Assembly (NCBI GenBank): GCA_947488605.1
Contig: CANKZJ010000003.1
Coordinates: forward strand, 424,601 to 488,600
Direction: 5' to 3'
Source of the DNA: an uncultured Paracoccaceae bacterium
GTDB lineage: Bacteria > Pseudomonadota > Alphaproteobacteria > Rhodobacterales > Rhodobacteraceae
DNA: 64,000 nucleotides
Below the pieces are notes generated by a model that saw nothing but the letters and a program-made list of their open reading frames with translations, was not told the origin of the DNA and ran no database searches. Position numbers and translations under genes: made by a program. Positions 1 to 9,254 of this stretch are shown piece after piece. Position 1 is the first letter of the stretch; each line of letters begins with the position of its first letter.

Positions 1-153
1 GCCAATGCCTATGGTGCCAACCTTGGTGGGGGCATGCAGGCGGGTCATCGGGTCATTGAATTTGAGCAAGCCAATCACGCCAACAAGGACAAACCCCGAT
101 CCGATCACCAATGACAGGCTGACGATATATGTGCCGATAATCTGTGCGGTCAT
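1..153 (-). CDS. mrpG: Na+/H+ antiporter subunit MrpG (partial)
   Basis: N-terminal 51 codons of the last subunit of an Mrp (Mnh/Sha) multisubunit Na+/H+ antiporter; the rest lies beyond the left edge. The visible part starts with ATG at 153 and encodes one hydrophobic helix, then a segment reading GLLKFNDPMTRLHAPTK, which matches the conserved MrpG/MnhG region. Its start overlaps the mrpF stop (ATGA), as expected for translational coupling in mrp operons. MrpG is a small three-span membrane protein of the antiporter complex. It is partial only because of the window edge. Confidence 0.9.
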   Translation of the reverse strand, partial: MTAQIIGTYIVSLSLVIGSGFVLVGVIGLLKFNDPMTRLHAPTKVGTIGIG

Positions 154-437
154 TCGATAATGTCCCCCCGCAAGATGAACCGTGCCATCGCGACGGTCGA
201 AACAAAGCCAAGCATGGCGATCAACAGCGCCACCTCAAAGTAGATTTGCACACCTTGGTGGATACCAAGCACAATCACGAGACCAAGCGCATTGATAACC
301 ATTGTATCCAGCGCAAGGATGCGGTCGCCTGATGTCGGCCCTAGAACCAGTCTGACCATCGACATGATTTGACCCAAAGCCAAAGCCACAAACGTGATGG
401 CGAGGGCGACATTGAGAAATTGCGTTGCAAGTATCAT
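150..437 (-). CDS. mrpF: Na+/H+ antiporter subunit MrpF
   Basis: 95-residue membrane protein with three hydrophobic helices, the usual size for MrpF/MnhF. The segment RLVLGPTSGDRILALDTM near residues 30-47 is the recognisable family signature. It is a small subunit of the Mrp cation/proton antiporter in the inner membrane, needed for complex assembly. The start overlaps the end of mrpE by four bases and the stop overlaps the mrpG start, so it is translated as part of the mrpA-G run. No oddities. Confidence 0.95.
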   Translation of the reverse strand: MILATQFLNVALAITFVALALGQIMSMVRLVLGPTSGDRILALDTMVINALGLVIVLGIHQGVQIYFEVALLIAMLGFVSTVAMARFILRGDIIE

Positions 438-934
438 GAGAAAATCTCCAACAGGCGGGCCTCGTAGCGGGTCAGAATTTCGTCGCGCACGGCGTCAGGG
501 TCGTTCGTGTGCAGGACGTGCACCAGCAGGCTATGCCCTTGGTCAGACAAATCTGCAGACACGGTGCCCGGTGTGAGCGTGATTGTTCCTGCCAACATCG
601 TAATCGCTTCGGGTTCGCGCAGCTTTAGTGGCACGACAATCCAAGCAGGTTTCAACTTTGACGTTGGCACTGTCAGAACGATCCAAGCCACCTCGATATT
701 GGCCACGATAATGTCCCAGATCACGATCATGCTGTAGCTGATCATCTTGCCCGGACGAAAACCCTTTGGCGTATCCGGCCACCAGATTGATGTGCTCCAG
801 GGGATGATGATGCCAAGAATGAAACCGAAGACGATCATCCCAGCAGAGATTTCGTTCTGCAAGAACATCCAGACGATGGTCAGGATCAGCGTCAACAACG
901 GGTGAGGCAGAAGCCAATTGTACGCGCGTCCCAT
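434..934 (-). CDS. mrpE: Na+/H+ antiporter subunit MrpE
   Basis: 166-residue protein with N-terminal membrane helices and a cytoplasmic C-terminal domain, as in MrpE/MnhE. Features seen: MGRAYNWLLPHPLLTL at the N-terminus and a TITLTPGTVSADL segment near residue 115 that is highly conserved in the family. The open frame extends upstream to 1201, but that part lies inside mrpD; the ATG at 934 gives the normal MrpE length and starts one base before the mrpD stop codon. It is an inner-membrane subunit of the antiporter complex. Confidence 0.95.
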   Translation of the reverse strand: MGRAYNWLLPHPLLTLILTIVWMFLQNEISAGMIVFGFILGIIIPWSTSIWWPDTPKGFRPGKMISYSMIVIWDIIVANIEVAWIVLTVPTSKLKPAWIVVPLKLREPEAITMLAGTITLTPGTVSADLSDQGHSLLVHVLHTNDPDAVRDEILTRYEARLLEIFS

Positions 935-935
935 G

Positions 936-2480
936 TCAATGATCCTCCGTTGATGGTTTGCTAAGCTTGCCGGGCGTGTCGACAACGGTCGAAATATAGG
1001 GCTCGGGATCGAAAAGCTGTGCTGCGACGGCGGTGGTGTAGCTGTGCACTTGACCCGCAAAAATCGTATGTGCCGCCAAAAGCGCGATAAGGCCTCCGAC
1101 TGCCACATAAGACATTGTGGCAGGCACAGGTGCTGGAATAGCGCCCTCTGGTGCGGCGACACTTTTGGCTTTCCAGAAAAGGATACTGCCTGCACGCGCA
1201 AATCCGACGATGCTGATCAGGCTTGAGACAAGCACGATCACCCAGATCCAAACCATCAGATCGGTTCCATATGCAGCATCGAGGACCAGTAACTTCCCCA
1301 GGAATCCTGACAAAGGCGGCAAGCCTGCCATCGCAATGGCGCCAGCAAAGAACAATCCTGCTGTCAAAGTCGCACCTGCAACGGGGGGCTGCGGTGTCAG
1401 GTCAAGATTGGCGCGGCTTGACCGCACAAGATCTGCAATCAGGAACAATGCCGCACCTGCCAATGTCGAATGCACGATGTAATAAAGTGCTGCCGCGATC
1501 CCGACGGGGCTAAAGAGCGCGATGGATACCAACACCATGCCCATCGATCCAATGATCGAGAAAGCCACGAGGCGATCCAGCCGTTTGGCCGCAAGCACAC
1601 CTGTCATCCCGATAGCGAGCGAGATCAGCGCCGCTGGCAGTAACCACACATCGTGCAAGCCAGAGGTCACAGCCAGATCAGGCGGAAAGATCATCGTGTA
1701 GACACGAATGATCGCATAAGCGCCCACTTTGGTCATGATCGCAAAGAGGGCCGCGACTGGTGCCGGGGCTTCGGCATAGCTGGACGGGAGCCAGAAATGT
1801 AGTGGCACAAGGGCCGCTTTGATGGCGAAGACCAAGATCAGCAGGACTGCCGCGACGCGGATACCGACGGTCTCATCAGGGGTTATCAGTTGTACCCGAT
1901 TAGCCAGATCAGCCATGTTCAGCGTGCCTGTTTCTGCATAGATCGCACCCAGTGCAAACAGAAACAGGGTCGATCCGATCAGGTTGAACAGCACATATTG
2001 CACACCTGCCCGTAGTCTTGTGGTGCCGCCGGAATGGATCATCAAACCGTAAGAGGCGATGAGCAGGACTTCGAAGAAAACAAACAGGTTGAAAAGGTCG
2101 CCGGTCAGGAACGCGCCCAGAATACCCATCAATTGGAATTGGAATAGCGCATGGAAATGCCGCCCGCGGCCATCCCAACCCGAACTGATGGCATAGATCA
2201 GCACAAAGAGGGCAAGAACGACAGTCAGCAACACCATCATCGTCGAAAGCCTGTCGCCGACCAACACGATGCCAAAGGGTGCCGCCCAATCGCCCAACTG
2301 GTACAACATGATCGTGCCGTCAGACGTATTCCATGCAAGCCCGCCAGCGATCGCGATCAGTGTCAAAACACCCGTGATCGAAAACACGCGCTGAATACCG
2401 ATGTGATACCGCGCGGCCAGAATGATGAAAGGCGCCAGCATTGCGGGTAATATGACGGGCGCTATCAGCCAATGGGTCAT
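936..2480 (-). CDS. mrpD: Na+/H+ antiporter subunit MrpD
   Basis: 514-residue, highly hydrophobic protein of the proton-translocating NADH dehydrogenase ND2/ND4/ND5-like family (Proton_antipo_M), the size expected for MrpD. Visible signatures include VFFEVLLIASYGLM (conserved Glu in TM5), KAALVPLHFWLPSSYAEAPAPV (conserved Lys and His in TM7-8) and MAGLPPLSGFLGKL. It forms one of the two proton channels of the antiporter. It lies between mrpC (4-base overlap) and mrpE in the canonical order. Confidence 0.96.
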   Translation of the reverse strand: MTHWLIAPVILPAMLAPFIILAARYHIGIQRVFSITGVLTLIAIAGGLAWNTSDGTIMLYQLGDWAAPFGIVLVGDRLSTMMVLLTVVLALFVLIYAISSGWDGRGRHFHALFQFQLMGILGAFLTGDLFNLFVFFEVLLIASYGLMIHSGGTTRLRAGVQYVLFNLIGSTLFLFALGAIYAETGTLNMADLANRVQLITPDETVGIRVAAVLLILVFAIKAALVPLHFWLPSSYAEAPAPVAALFAIMTKVGAYAIIRVYTMIFPPDLAVTSGLHDVWLLPAALISLAIGMTGVLAAKRLDRLVAFSIIGSMGMVLVSIALFSPVGIAAALYYIVHSTLAGAALFLIADLVRSSRANLDLTPQPPVAGATLTAGLFFAGAIAMAGLPPLSGFLGKLLVLDAAYGTDLMVWIWVIVLVSSLISIVGFARAGSILFWKAKSVAAPEGAIPAPVPATMSYVAVGGLIALLAAHTIFAGQVHSYTTAVAAQLFDPEPYISTVVDTPGKLSKPSTEDH

Positions 2481-2833
2481 GACGTGCCCTCCGGCGGATC
2501 TTGCGGTACGTCAGGGCAGTCATCGACATGATCATCGTCCGACCCCAGAAATGCGCCAAGTCCGATCATCACCACAACAGCCGTCATGCCGAATGAAATA
2601 ACGATTGCTGTCAGTACCAGCGCTTGTGGCAGAGGGTCGGTGTAAACCGTGATATCATCGCGCAAAACAGGCGGGGCACCCACTGCCACACGCCCGGATG
2701 TGAACAGAAAGACGTTCACGGCATACGTCAGCAAAGAAATCCCCAAGATCACCGGGAAAGTCCGCAGGCGCAAAACCAGATAGATCCCTGCAGCAGTCAT
2801 GATGCCAATGGCAGAGGCGAGAAGGAGTTCCAT
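2477..2833 (-). CDS. mrpC: Na+/H+ antiporter subunit MrpC
   Basis: 118-residue protein with three hydrophobic segments, homologous to NuoK and typical for MrpC. Characteristic stretches are GIYLVLRLRTFPVILGISLL near the N-terminus and DPLPQALVLTAIVISFGMTA in the middle, containing the family's conserved DPLPQALVLTAIVI motif. Starts with ATG at 2833, immediately after the mrpA stop (2834), and its end overlaps mrpD by 4 bases, so the genes are tightly coupled. Confidence 0.96.
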   Translation of the reverse strand: MELLLASAIGIMTAAGIYLVLRLRTFPVILGISLLTYAVNVFLFTSGRVAVGAPPVLRDDITVYTDPLPQALVLTAIVISFGMTAVVVMIGLGAFLGSDDDHVDDCPDVPQDPPEGTS

Positions 2834-5695
2834 TTACACGCCCTCCTTTTCCGGCTGAACGGGGCGTGATGGGTCAATGTCCATTGGGTACATCGCGGTC
2901 CGGGACTCTTTGCGCCGCGCCAATCGCGAGAAGCTTTCAAGCGACAGCATCACGGCACCAACGACCGAAAGGAAAACGCCGACATCAAAGAGCGCCGCTG
3001 TCGCGAGTTCGAATTCCTCAAACGGCGGAATGCGCACGTAGGTAAAGTCGGACGTCAGGAACGGTTTGTTCACGAACCATGATCCTACGCCGGTAAAGCC
3101 TGCGACCAGAACACCGGCGCCAATGACGCCGTGATAAGGGTATTTCAGGCGTGAAGATGTCCAAGAAAAACCGCTGGCCATATATTGCATCACCACACCA
3201 ATCGACACGATGAGACCCGCGATAAAGCCCCCGCCAGGTTCATTGTGGCCGCTCAGGAAGATGTAGAAGCCGACCATCATCACGATGGGCATCATGCCGC
3301 GTGTCAGGACGACCATCATCATGGGGTGAATACCGCCCGCCTGCGGTTCTTTGGGCTTGCGGTTCAGCAAACGCTCGCGGACCGGACCACCCAAAAGCGC
3401 CTCGGTCAGCGCATAAATCAGCAAGGCTGCTATGCTGAGCACGATAATCTCGCCGAAGGTATCAAAGCCACGGAAATCGACCAAAATAACGTTTACGACG
3501 TTTGTGCCGCCGCCACCTTTATAGGAATTGGCGAGGTGGAATTCCGAGATGGGCGAGGCGACCGGATCACGCAGCATATAATGATAAGCAAGCGCGAAAC
3601 TGGCCAATCCGCCCGCGATGGCAACGCCAGCATCGCGCATGCGCCTCAGTACGGTACTTTCAACCGGTGTCCGGTTCGGCAGGAAGTTGAGCGCCAGCAA
3701 CAGTAGAATGATCGTTACCACCTCGACAGTGAACTGCGTCATCGCCAGATCAGGTGCGCTGAGGAACACAAACCCGATCGACACCATCAAACCCACAATC
3801 CCGATCAAGATCAGAGACAGGAAACGGTTGCGGTGCAAAAATACCATGCCAATCGTGGCCGCAACCAACATGCCCCAGCCCGAAATCAAGACTGGATCAG
3901 CGTTTTGCATTTCATGGGTCGGCGCGCCGAGCGTGCCTGTGGTCCAAGCGTAGTACCCTGCAGCCACAATCGTGATCGTCCCGACGGCGGCGTAGCGTGA
4001 AAACGCCCCATTATGCAGTGGCAGGATTAAAATCTGAGCGAGACGCGCGATGCCCTCGACGATGCCTTCAAAGATAACTTTTGCTTCTGGGCGTGGTGTG
4101 TTTTCCCAAAGACGTAAAGCGGGCCTAAAGATCGCCAGCATAAACAGACCACCCGCAACAGCGATGATCGACATATAAAGCGCAGGCACCAAACCGTGCC
4201 AGATTTTCAGATGCGCCGAAGGCATCTCTGCGGCATTGCCCAACACGGACGCGGTGACCAGCTTCACGAACGGCTCGGCCAGAAACGGTGCGACGCCAAT
4301 GACGACAACGGGGATGATCAGCAGGGCAGGTGGCAGCCAAAGTCCCGCACCCGGATCATGTGGTCTTGCGGGGTAGTCATCGCGCACCGGTCCAAAGAAC
4401 ACATGTGCAATCAACCGGAAACAATAAGCAGCTGAAAAAAGCGAACCTACGGTAGCCAAGACAGGCACCAGCCAAGGGTTATTGAAAAGAACCGTATGAT
4501 TGGCCTCTTCCAGCATCATCTCTTTGGACAAGAACCCGTTCAGCAACGGGATGCCGGCCATCGACAAAGCAGCCAATGAGACAATCATAAAGGTGACCGG
4601 CATCAGGGTGCGCAAACCACCCAACCGCCTGATGTCGCGCGTGTGCGCCTCGTGATCAATGATACCGGCGGACATGAACAAGGCCGCTTTGAAGGTCGCG
4701 TGGTTCAGAATGTGGAACACGGCTGCCATCGCGCCAAACGCGGTGCCAGTACCCAGCAACATCGTAATCAGACCCAAATGGCTGACAGTTGAAAACGCGA
4801 GCAAGGCCTTCAGGTCATGTTTGAAGAGCGCAATAACCGCGCCAAGCACCATCGTGATCAGTCCCGCTGACGTGACAATCACGAACCATTCCGTTGTCCC
4901 GGACAGAACCGGCCACATCCGCGCCATCAGGAATATGCCGGCTTTTACCATTGTGGCCGAGTGCAGGTATGCGGACACGGGCGTGGGTGCTGCCATGGCG
5001 TGTGGCAACCAAAAGTGGAACGGGAACTGCGCTGATTTGGTGAAACACCCCAGCAAGATCAGGATCAGGGCAGGCACATAAAGCGGATCAGCTTGGATCA
5101 ACTCGCGGTTCTGCAAGATGACACTCAGGTCATAACTGCCTACGATCTGACCAAGGATCAGCATGCCACCAATCATCGCCAGACCGCCCATCCCTGTGAC
5201 GGTCAATGCCATGCGTGCGCCCTGACGGCCCTCGGGCAGGTGTTTCCAATAACCGATCAGCAGAAACGACGATAGCGACGTCAGTTCCCAAAAAATCAAC
5301 AAAAGCAGGATGTTGTCGCTAAGCACGATGCCTACCATCGCGCCTTGGAACAACAGCAAATAGGTGAAAAACTCGCCCATGTTGTCTTTGTTGCTTAGAT
5401 ACTGCCGCGCATAGGCAATGATCAGCAGGCCAATCCCAAGTATCAGAAGGGCAAAGAAAAAGCCCAGACTATCCAGCATCAGCGTAAAGTTCAGGCCCAG
5501 CGCAGGCATCCAGTCGACGCGCGCCATCACGACGTCACCCGCGATGATAGCGGGTAAATTCGTCAGCAATCCGATGAATGCGGCCAAAGTTACGGTGAAG
5601 GTCACGCCAGCGCAGGCTGACCTGCCTGCGGCATTCATCAATCCCGGCAACAGCGCACCAAAGAACGGCAGAGCAACTATAAAGAAGAGGGACAC
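2834..5695 (-). CDS. mrpA: Na+/H+ antiporter subunit MrpA, fused MrpA/MrpB form
   Basis: Large (about 953 aa) polytopic membrane protein, first gene of the mrp operon. N-terminal two thirds: ND5-like proton channel (WELTSLSSFLLIGYWKH; HFWLPHAMAAPTPVSAYLHS). Then an MrpA-specific C-terminal region (APDLAMTQFTVEVVTIILLL), followed by a fused MrpB domain (MMPIVMMVGFYIFLSGHNEP, residues about 800-940). Hence no separate mrpB; the operon is the six-gene type. Start: I prefer GTG at 5695 because AGGAG lies 5 bases upstream and translation begins directly with the hydrophobic MSLFFIVALPFF; the open frame continues to a GTG at 5731 without a ribosome site. The complex exchanges Na+ for H+ and supports pH and salt tolerance in marine bacteria. 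Confidence 0.95.
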   Translation of the reverse strand: MSLFFIVALPFFGALLPGLMNAAGRSACAGVTFTVTLAAFIGLLTNLPAIIAGDVVMARVDWMPALGLNFTLMLDSLGFFFALLILGIGLLIIAYARQYLSNKDNMGEFFTYLLLFQGAMVGIVLSDNILLLLIFWELTSLSSFLLIGYWKHLPEGRQGARMALTVTGMGGLAMIGGMLILGQIVGSYDLSVILQNRELIQADPLYVPALILILLGCFTKSAQFPFHFWLPHAMAAPTPVSAYLHSATMVKAGIFLMARMWPVLSGTTEWFVIVTSAGLITMVLGAVIALFKHDLKALLAFSTVSHLGLITMLLGTGTAFGAMAAVFHILNHATFKAALFMSAGIIDHEAHTRDIRRLGGLRTLMPVTFMIVSLAALSMAGIPLLNGFLSKEMMLEEANHTVLFNNPWLVPVLATVGSLFSAAYCFRLIAHVFFGPVRDDYPARPHDPGAGLWLPPALLIIPVVVIGVAPFLAEPFVKLVTASVLGNAAEMPSAHLKIWHGLVPALYMSIIAVAGGLFMLAIFRPALRLWENTPRPEAKVIFEGIVEGIARLAQILILPLHNGAFSRYAAVGTITIVAAGYYAWTTGTLGAPTHEMQNADPVLISGWGMLVAATIGMVFLHRNRFLSLILIGIVGLMVSIGFVFLSAPDLAMTQFTVEVVTIILLLLALNFLPNRTPVESTVLRRMRDAGVAIAGGLASFALAYHYMLRDPVASPISEFHLANSYKGGGGTNVVNVILVDFRGFDTFGEIIVLSIAALLIYALTEALLGGPVRERLLNRKPKEPQAGGIHPMMMVVLTRGMMPIVMMVGFYIFLSGHNEPGGGFIAGLIVSIGVVMQYMASGFSWTSSRLKYPYHGVIGAGVLVAGFTGVGSWFVNKPFLTSDFTYVRIPPFEEFELATAALFDVGVFLSVVGAVMLSLESFSRLARRKESRTAMYPMDIDPSRPVQPEKEGV

Positions 5696-5926
5696 GTAAA
5701 CTCCTGAGCGGTTGGCTTTCACAACTTGCACAGAACTTCACCGGATTTGCAAAAGTGAAATGCGTTTGCTGGATGCTTTTTGCGAGAAGGCGACCTGGAT
5801 CACCAATCGCTGATGCAGTTGTGATTAGTCATGTGATCCGTTCGGACACAGAGTGGTGACGAATTTTCTGACAGCAAAATCCGATTTTCTACGTCCAACA
5901 CGCCACCGCAACTGAAAGGGCCGCTC

Positions 5927-7318
5927 ATGACAATACAATTGAGGACTCCCCTGAATTCCCTAGCGGCCTTGGTCCTGACGGGCATCAGCGTCTTGATGGC
6001 CGGTCAACTGCACGCCCAAGTGGCACCTAAAGTAACGGACTATGCGATCGCGCAATTTGGGCAACCTCCAGCCGTGCCTGACGGCCCGCTTACAGACGCG
6101 CTGCAATCTGCCGTCCAAGTGGCCTTGCTTGATGCTGCAACACAGTCGCGTTGGGGATCCGATCAAATCGCAGCATTGGCGGAAATCGCCCAGTCGCAAG
6201 ACCCGCGCATTGCGTGGATCATAGCCGACTTGATGCGCTTTACCCCAAACCGCGAGATGATGGATGAACTTGGCGCAGCCGCTGCAAGCGTTCTGGGCAT
6301 TGAACCTCCGCGCCAAAACCAATGGGGTGTTGTCACCGACCATCTGATCGCTTGGGATATCCCGGCACCCCCTGATTACCTTCAGGCCAAGCGCATGATT
6401 TTTACCAGCTTGGTTGAAGGGTGGGATCAGATTTTCGTCGAAGGCGACATCGATTGGCGCCATGTGTCATGGGGCGGAGTGAGGATCGATGCGCGGCCCT
6501 ACGACACCACTAACGATCCGTGTAATTGCATTCCCGCCGCAGACAACCCAACGGTGAGCAGCGCAAATGATGCGACTTGGCTGCAAGACGACGACATCGT
6601 CTTTGGTATCGCCGTGAATGGCGCGTATCGCGCCTACCCGCGCCAGATCATGGAAGTGCGCGAAATGGTGAACGACACGTTGGGTGGGCGCGACCTTGGC
6701 ATTCCATATTGTACCTTATGCGGCGCGGCGCAGGCTTACTTCACCGATGGTCTTCCGGCTGGCATTGAAAGACCGATCTTGCGGACTTCGGGGCTGTTGA
6801 TCCGATCCAACAAAGTGATGTTCGACATCAATACTTATTCGGTCTTCGATACATTCCTTGGCAAAGCGGTGACGGGACCGCTGGCCGCACAAGATCTCCA
6901 ACTAGAACAGGCGACGGTAATCACGACAGACTGGGGTACTTGGAAAGAGACCTATCCAGACACCACTGTGCTGACAGAAAACCTCGCACTTGGTCGTGAT
7001 TTTGACTTCCGCAACGGGCGTGACGCAGGCGGTCCGATATTCCCGGTGGGTGACGTTGACCCCCGCTTGCCGGTCCATGAAGACGTGATCGGTGTTGTTA
7101 CCGCAACAGGTCAACCCGTCGCATTCCAGCGCAGCAGCGCAGTTCTTGCGCTTGAAAGGGGGCAGGAAATCAGTGTCGAAAACGTGCGACTAAGGCTGGA
7201 TGGCGGCGGCATTCGCGCAGTTGATGTCGACGGATCAGACCTCGGCAGCCACCAAGCCTTCTGGTTCGCCTGGTCGCAGTTCCACCCTGAAACCATGCTT
7301 TGGGATGGCGCGAACTAG
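5927..7318 (+). CDS. secreted DUF3179 domain protein
   Basis: 463 residues. A clear signal peptide (hydrophobic core about residues 11-29, likely cleavage after LHA at residue 30) predicts periplasmic export. The C-terminal two thirds match DUF3179: FGIAVNGAYRAYPRQIMEVREM around residues 226-247, followed by PYCTLCGAAQAYF with a CxxC pair (C262, C265), and a DP.LPVHEDVIGV-type segment near the end. A second pair, C199 and C201 (DPCNCIP), lies before it. Function of DUF3179 is not established; the cysteines suggest a metal or redox site (inference). Single gene, 230 bases downstream of the divergent mrp start, followed by tRNA-Arg on the other strand. Confidence 0.85.
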   Translation: MTIQLRTPLNSLAALVLTGISVLMAGQLHAQVAPKVTDYAIAQFGQPPAVPDGPLTDALQSAVQVALLDAATQSRWGSDQIAALAEIAQSQDPRIAWIIADLMRFTPNREMMDELGAAAASVLGIEPPRQNQWGVVTDHLIAWDIPAPPDYLQAKRMIFTSLVEGWDQIFVEGDIDWRHVSWGGVRIDARPYDTTNDPCNCIPAADNPTVSSANDATWLQDDDIVFGIAVNGAYRAYPRQIMEVREMVNDTLGGRDLGIPYCTLCGAAQAYFTDGLPAGIERPILRTSGLLIRSNKVMFDINTYSVFDTFLGKAVTGPLAAQDLQLEQATVITTDWGTWKETYPDTTVLTENLALGRDFDFRNGRDAGGPIFPVGDVDPRLPVHEDVIGVVTATGQPVAFQRSSAVLALERGQEISVENVRLRLDGGGIRAVDVDGSDLGSHQAFWFAWSQFHPETMLWDGAN

Positions 7319-7339
7319 ATTTCAGTAACCTGTTGAATG

Positions 7340-7416
7340 TGGTGACCCCGATTGGATTCGAACCAATAACCTGCCCCTTAGGAGGGGGCTGCTCTATCCA
7401 GTTGAGCCACGGGGCC
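7340..7416 (-). tRNA. tRNA-Arg (anticodon CCU)
   Basis: Complete cloverleaf on the minus strand. Acceptor stem GGCCCCG/CGGGGTC (one G:U pair), D arm CTCAACTGGATAGAG, anticodon stem GCCCC/GGGGC with loop CTCCTAA giving anticodon CCU, T arm ATTGG-TTCGAAT-CCAAT, discriminator A and an encoded CCA end. Reads AGG codons. 77 bases including CCA. It stands alone between the DUF3179 gene and the LacI regulator; no integrase or att-like duplication is visible next to it. Confidence 0.97.
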
Positions 7417-7526
7417 TTTCTGCGCCTTGAATGCCTGCCTTTGGGAATTTGGTCAACGCCATGTGATCTGGCTTTTGTCGCAAAGCCTCGCTAACAATAT
7501 ATGAAACGCAGAACAGGACCACTCCT

Positions 7527-8552
7527 TTGACCAATCCCCTTAAGCGCCCACTGACCCTCCGCGATGTATCAGAAGCATCTGGTGTTAGCGAAATGACCGT
7601 GAGCCGCGTGCTGCGTAACAAAGGGGATGTGAGTGCCGCGACACGGCAAAAGGTCCAAGATGCTGCCAAACAACTTGGCTATGTCCCTAATAAGATTGCG
7701 GGTGCGCTTGCATCGCAGCGCGTCAATCTGGTTGCTGTCATTATTCCGTCGCTGGGCAATATGGTGTTTCCCGAGGTACTGTCAGGCATTTCGCAGACGT
7801 TAGAGGATACGGATCTGCAACCCGTTGTTGGCGTGACGGATTATATGCCTGAAAAGGAAGAAAAGGTTCTGTTCGAAATGCTGTCTTGGCGCCCATCCGG
7901 TGTTATTATCGCAGGTCTTGAGCATTCCGAGGCGTCGCAAGCGATGCTGAAACAGGCCGGTATTCCAGTGGTCGAGATTATGGACACCGATGGGGAACCC
8001 GTTGATTATTGCGTGGGCATTTCGCATCGCCGCGCTGGGCGGAAGATGGCAGAAGAAATTATCGCGGCGGGTTACAAGCGCATCGGCTTCATGGGCACCA
8101 AGATGCCCTTGGATCACCGCGCACGCAAACGGTTCGAGGGCTTTACCCGCACATTAGCCAAGGCCGGTATCGAGATTGCGGATCAGGAATTCTATTCAGG
8201 CGGGTCGGCACTGGCCAAGGGCCGCGAGATGACCGCGAAAATGATCGCACGGACGCCTGACCTCGATTTCTTATATTACTCAAATGATATGATTGGTGCT
8301 GGCGGTCTGCTTTATTTGCTTGAGCAAGGCATCGATGTGCCGGGCCGCGTTGGTTTGGCCGCGTTCAACGGTGTCGAATTGCTCGACGGCTTGCCGCGGC
8401 AATTGGCGACGATGGATGCATGTCGTCGTGATATTGGTATCCGTGCCGCGCAGATCGTTGCAGCACTGAACCGTGGCGATGAGATCCCTGATGGACCAAT
8501 TATCACCTTGTCACCGAAGCTGTCCCACGGCGATACCTTGCGTCGCCCTTAG
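7527..8552 (+). CDS. LacI-family transcriptional regulator
   Basis: 341 residues. N-terminal LacI-type helix-turn-helix and hinge (TLRDVSEASGVSEMTVSRVL, residues 9-28; then a hinge helix PNKIAGALASQRVNLV), followed by a periplasmic-binding-protein-like effector domain (VAVIIPSLGNMVFPEVLSGI; AGRKMAEEIIAAGYKRIGFM). The arrangement and the FYSGGSALAKG segment resemble GntR-type gluconate repressors, but the ligand cannot be read from sequence. Start is TTG at 7527 with AGGA about 9 bases upstream; no in-frame ATG gives a full DNA-binding domain. No sugar genes adjoin it, so its targets are probably elsewhere. Confidence 0.9.
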   Translation: MTNPLKRPLTLRDVSEASGVSEMTVSRVLRNKGDVSAATRQKVQDAAKQLGYVPNKIAGALASQRVNLVAVIIPSLGNMVFPEVLSGISQTLEDTDLQPVVGVTDYMPEKEEKVLFEMLSWRPSGVIIAGLEHSEASQAMLKQAGIPVVEIMDTDGEPVDYCVGISHRRAGRKMAEEIIAAGYKRIGFMGTKMPLDHRARKRFEGFTRTLAKAGIEIADQEFYSGGSALAKGREMTAKMIARTPDLDFLYYSNDMIGAGGLLYLLEQGIDVPGRVGLAAFNGVELLDGLPRQLATMDACRRDIGIRAAQIVAALNRGDEIPDGPIITLSPKLSHGDTLRRP

Positions 8553-8555
8553 GCG

Positions 8556-9254
8556 CTATTCCATGCGGATCACGTCCTTGTCGATCGCGAGGACATAACC
8601 CTTTCGGGCGATATTCTTAACCAGCAATTCGCTCATCATTTGGTTGCCGAGCGTATCGCGCAAGCGTTTGATCCGTGTCGCACCCGCAGCCTCATCACAG
8701 TCAGCTGAGTTGCGACCCGAGATGACACCTTCGATTTCTGCACCTGTTAGGACTTCGTCGTCCATCCGCGCCTCGGCCAAAACCGACAGCGTCTCAATCG
8801 CGGCATCGGTCAGCTTGAACTCAAAGTCATTGAGATAGACCGCCTTTTGATCGCGATTGATCGTGAGTGAATTCACTTCGATGCCTTGGCGCTCGATCCG
8901 TCCCATACGGCGGTTCAACGCGATCAGCATGACAAGAAAAGCAACGGCTGCAACCAAAAGTGCTGTGGCAAAAATCAGCAGCACAAAGATCACGAACCTG
9001 TACGAGGCTAGTGTGTCGGAAAACGCCGTGCCAGAGCCCGCCAGAATTTCCAGCAGTTTGATTTCTGCGTTGCTGGTGAGATTGTCGTTTTCAACGAACA
9101 ACCGTTCAACCCGCATGTTGAATGCGTTGGCATCGGGAAGGTTGATAAACAACAGCACTGCTGTGATCGCCAAGATGAGGACAATCGCCGCAATCCCAGC
9201 GACGACAATCTTATTGCCGATTTCGCGTGCTTCAGTAGCGGAGGAAGAACTCAC
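8556..9254 (-). CDS. two-span membrane protein with C-terminal winged-helix DNA-binding domain
   Basis: About 232 residues from the GTG at 9254 (GAAAGGA 8 bases upstream); alternative ATG at 9275. Two strong hydrophobic helices (about 17-38 and 86-113) enclose a 47-residue, presumably periplasmic loop. After the second helix and a basic stop (LNRRMGRIERQG), residues about 127-225 look like an OmpR/PhoB-type winged helix: strand SLTINRDQKAVYLNDFEFKL, helix TDAAIETLSVLAEA, recognition-helix region ATRIKRLRDTLG, and wing VKNIARKGYVLAI. Domain order is the reverse of ToxR/CadC, where the winged helix is N-terminal. Its 5' end overlaps the small secreted gene upstream, implying coupling. I infer a membrane-bound one-component regulator; the ligand is unknown. 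Confidence 0.75.
   Translation of the reverse strand: MSSSSATEAREIGNKIVVAGIAAIVLILAITAVLLFINLPDANAFNMRVERLFVENDNLTSNAEIKLLEILAGSGTAFSDTLASYRFVIFVLLIFATALLVAAVAFLVMLIALNRRMGRIERQGIEVNSLTINRDQKAVYLNDFEFKLTDAAIETLSVLAEARMDDEVLTGAEIEGVISGRNSADCDEAAGATRIKRLRDTLGNQMMSELLVKNIARKGYVLAIDKDVIRME

Noticed and set aside
434..1201. 255-residue frame beginning inside mrpD
   Set aside because: Only the last 166 codons resemble MrpE; the upstream part is a shadow of mrpD, so the start was moved to 934.
2834..5695. mrpA/mrpB fusion as a novel gene fusion
   Set aside because: Fused MrpA/B is the usual six-gene form of the operon in alphaproteobacteria.
7340..7416. tRNA-Arg as an integration site for a mobile element
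   Set aside because: No integrase, direct-repeat att copy or foreign gene block is seen next to it.
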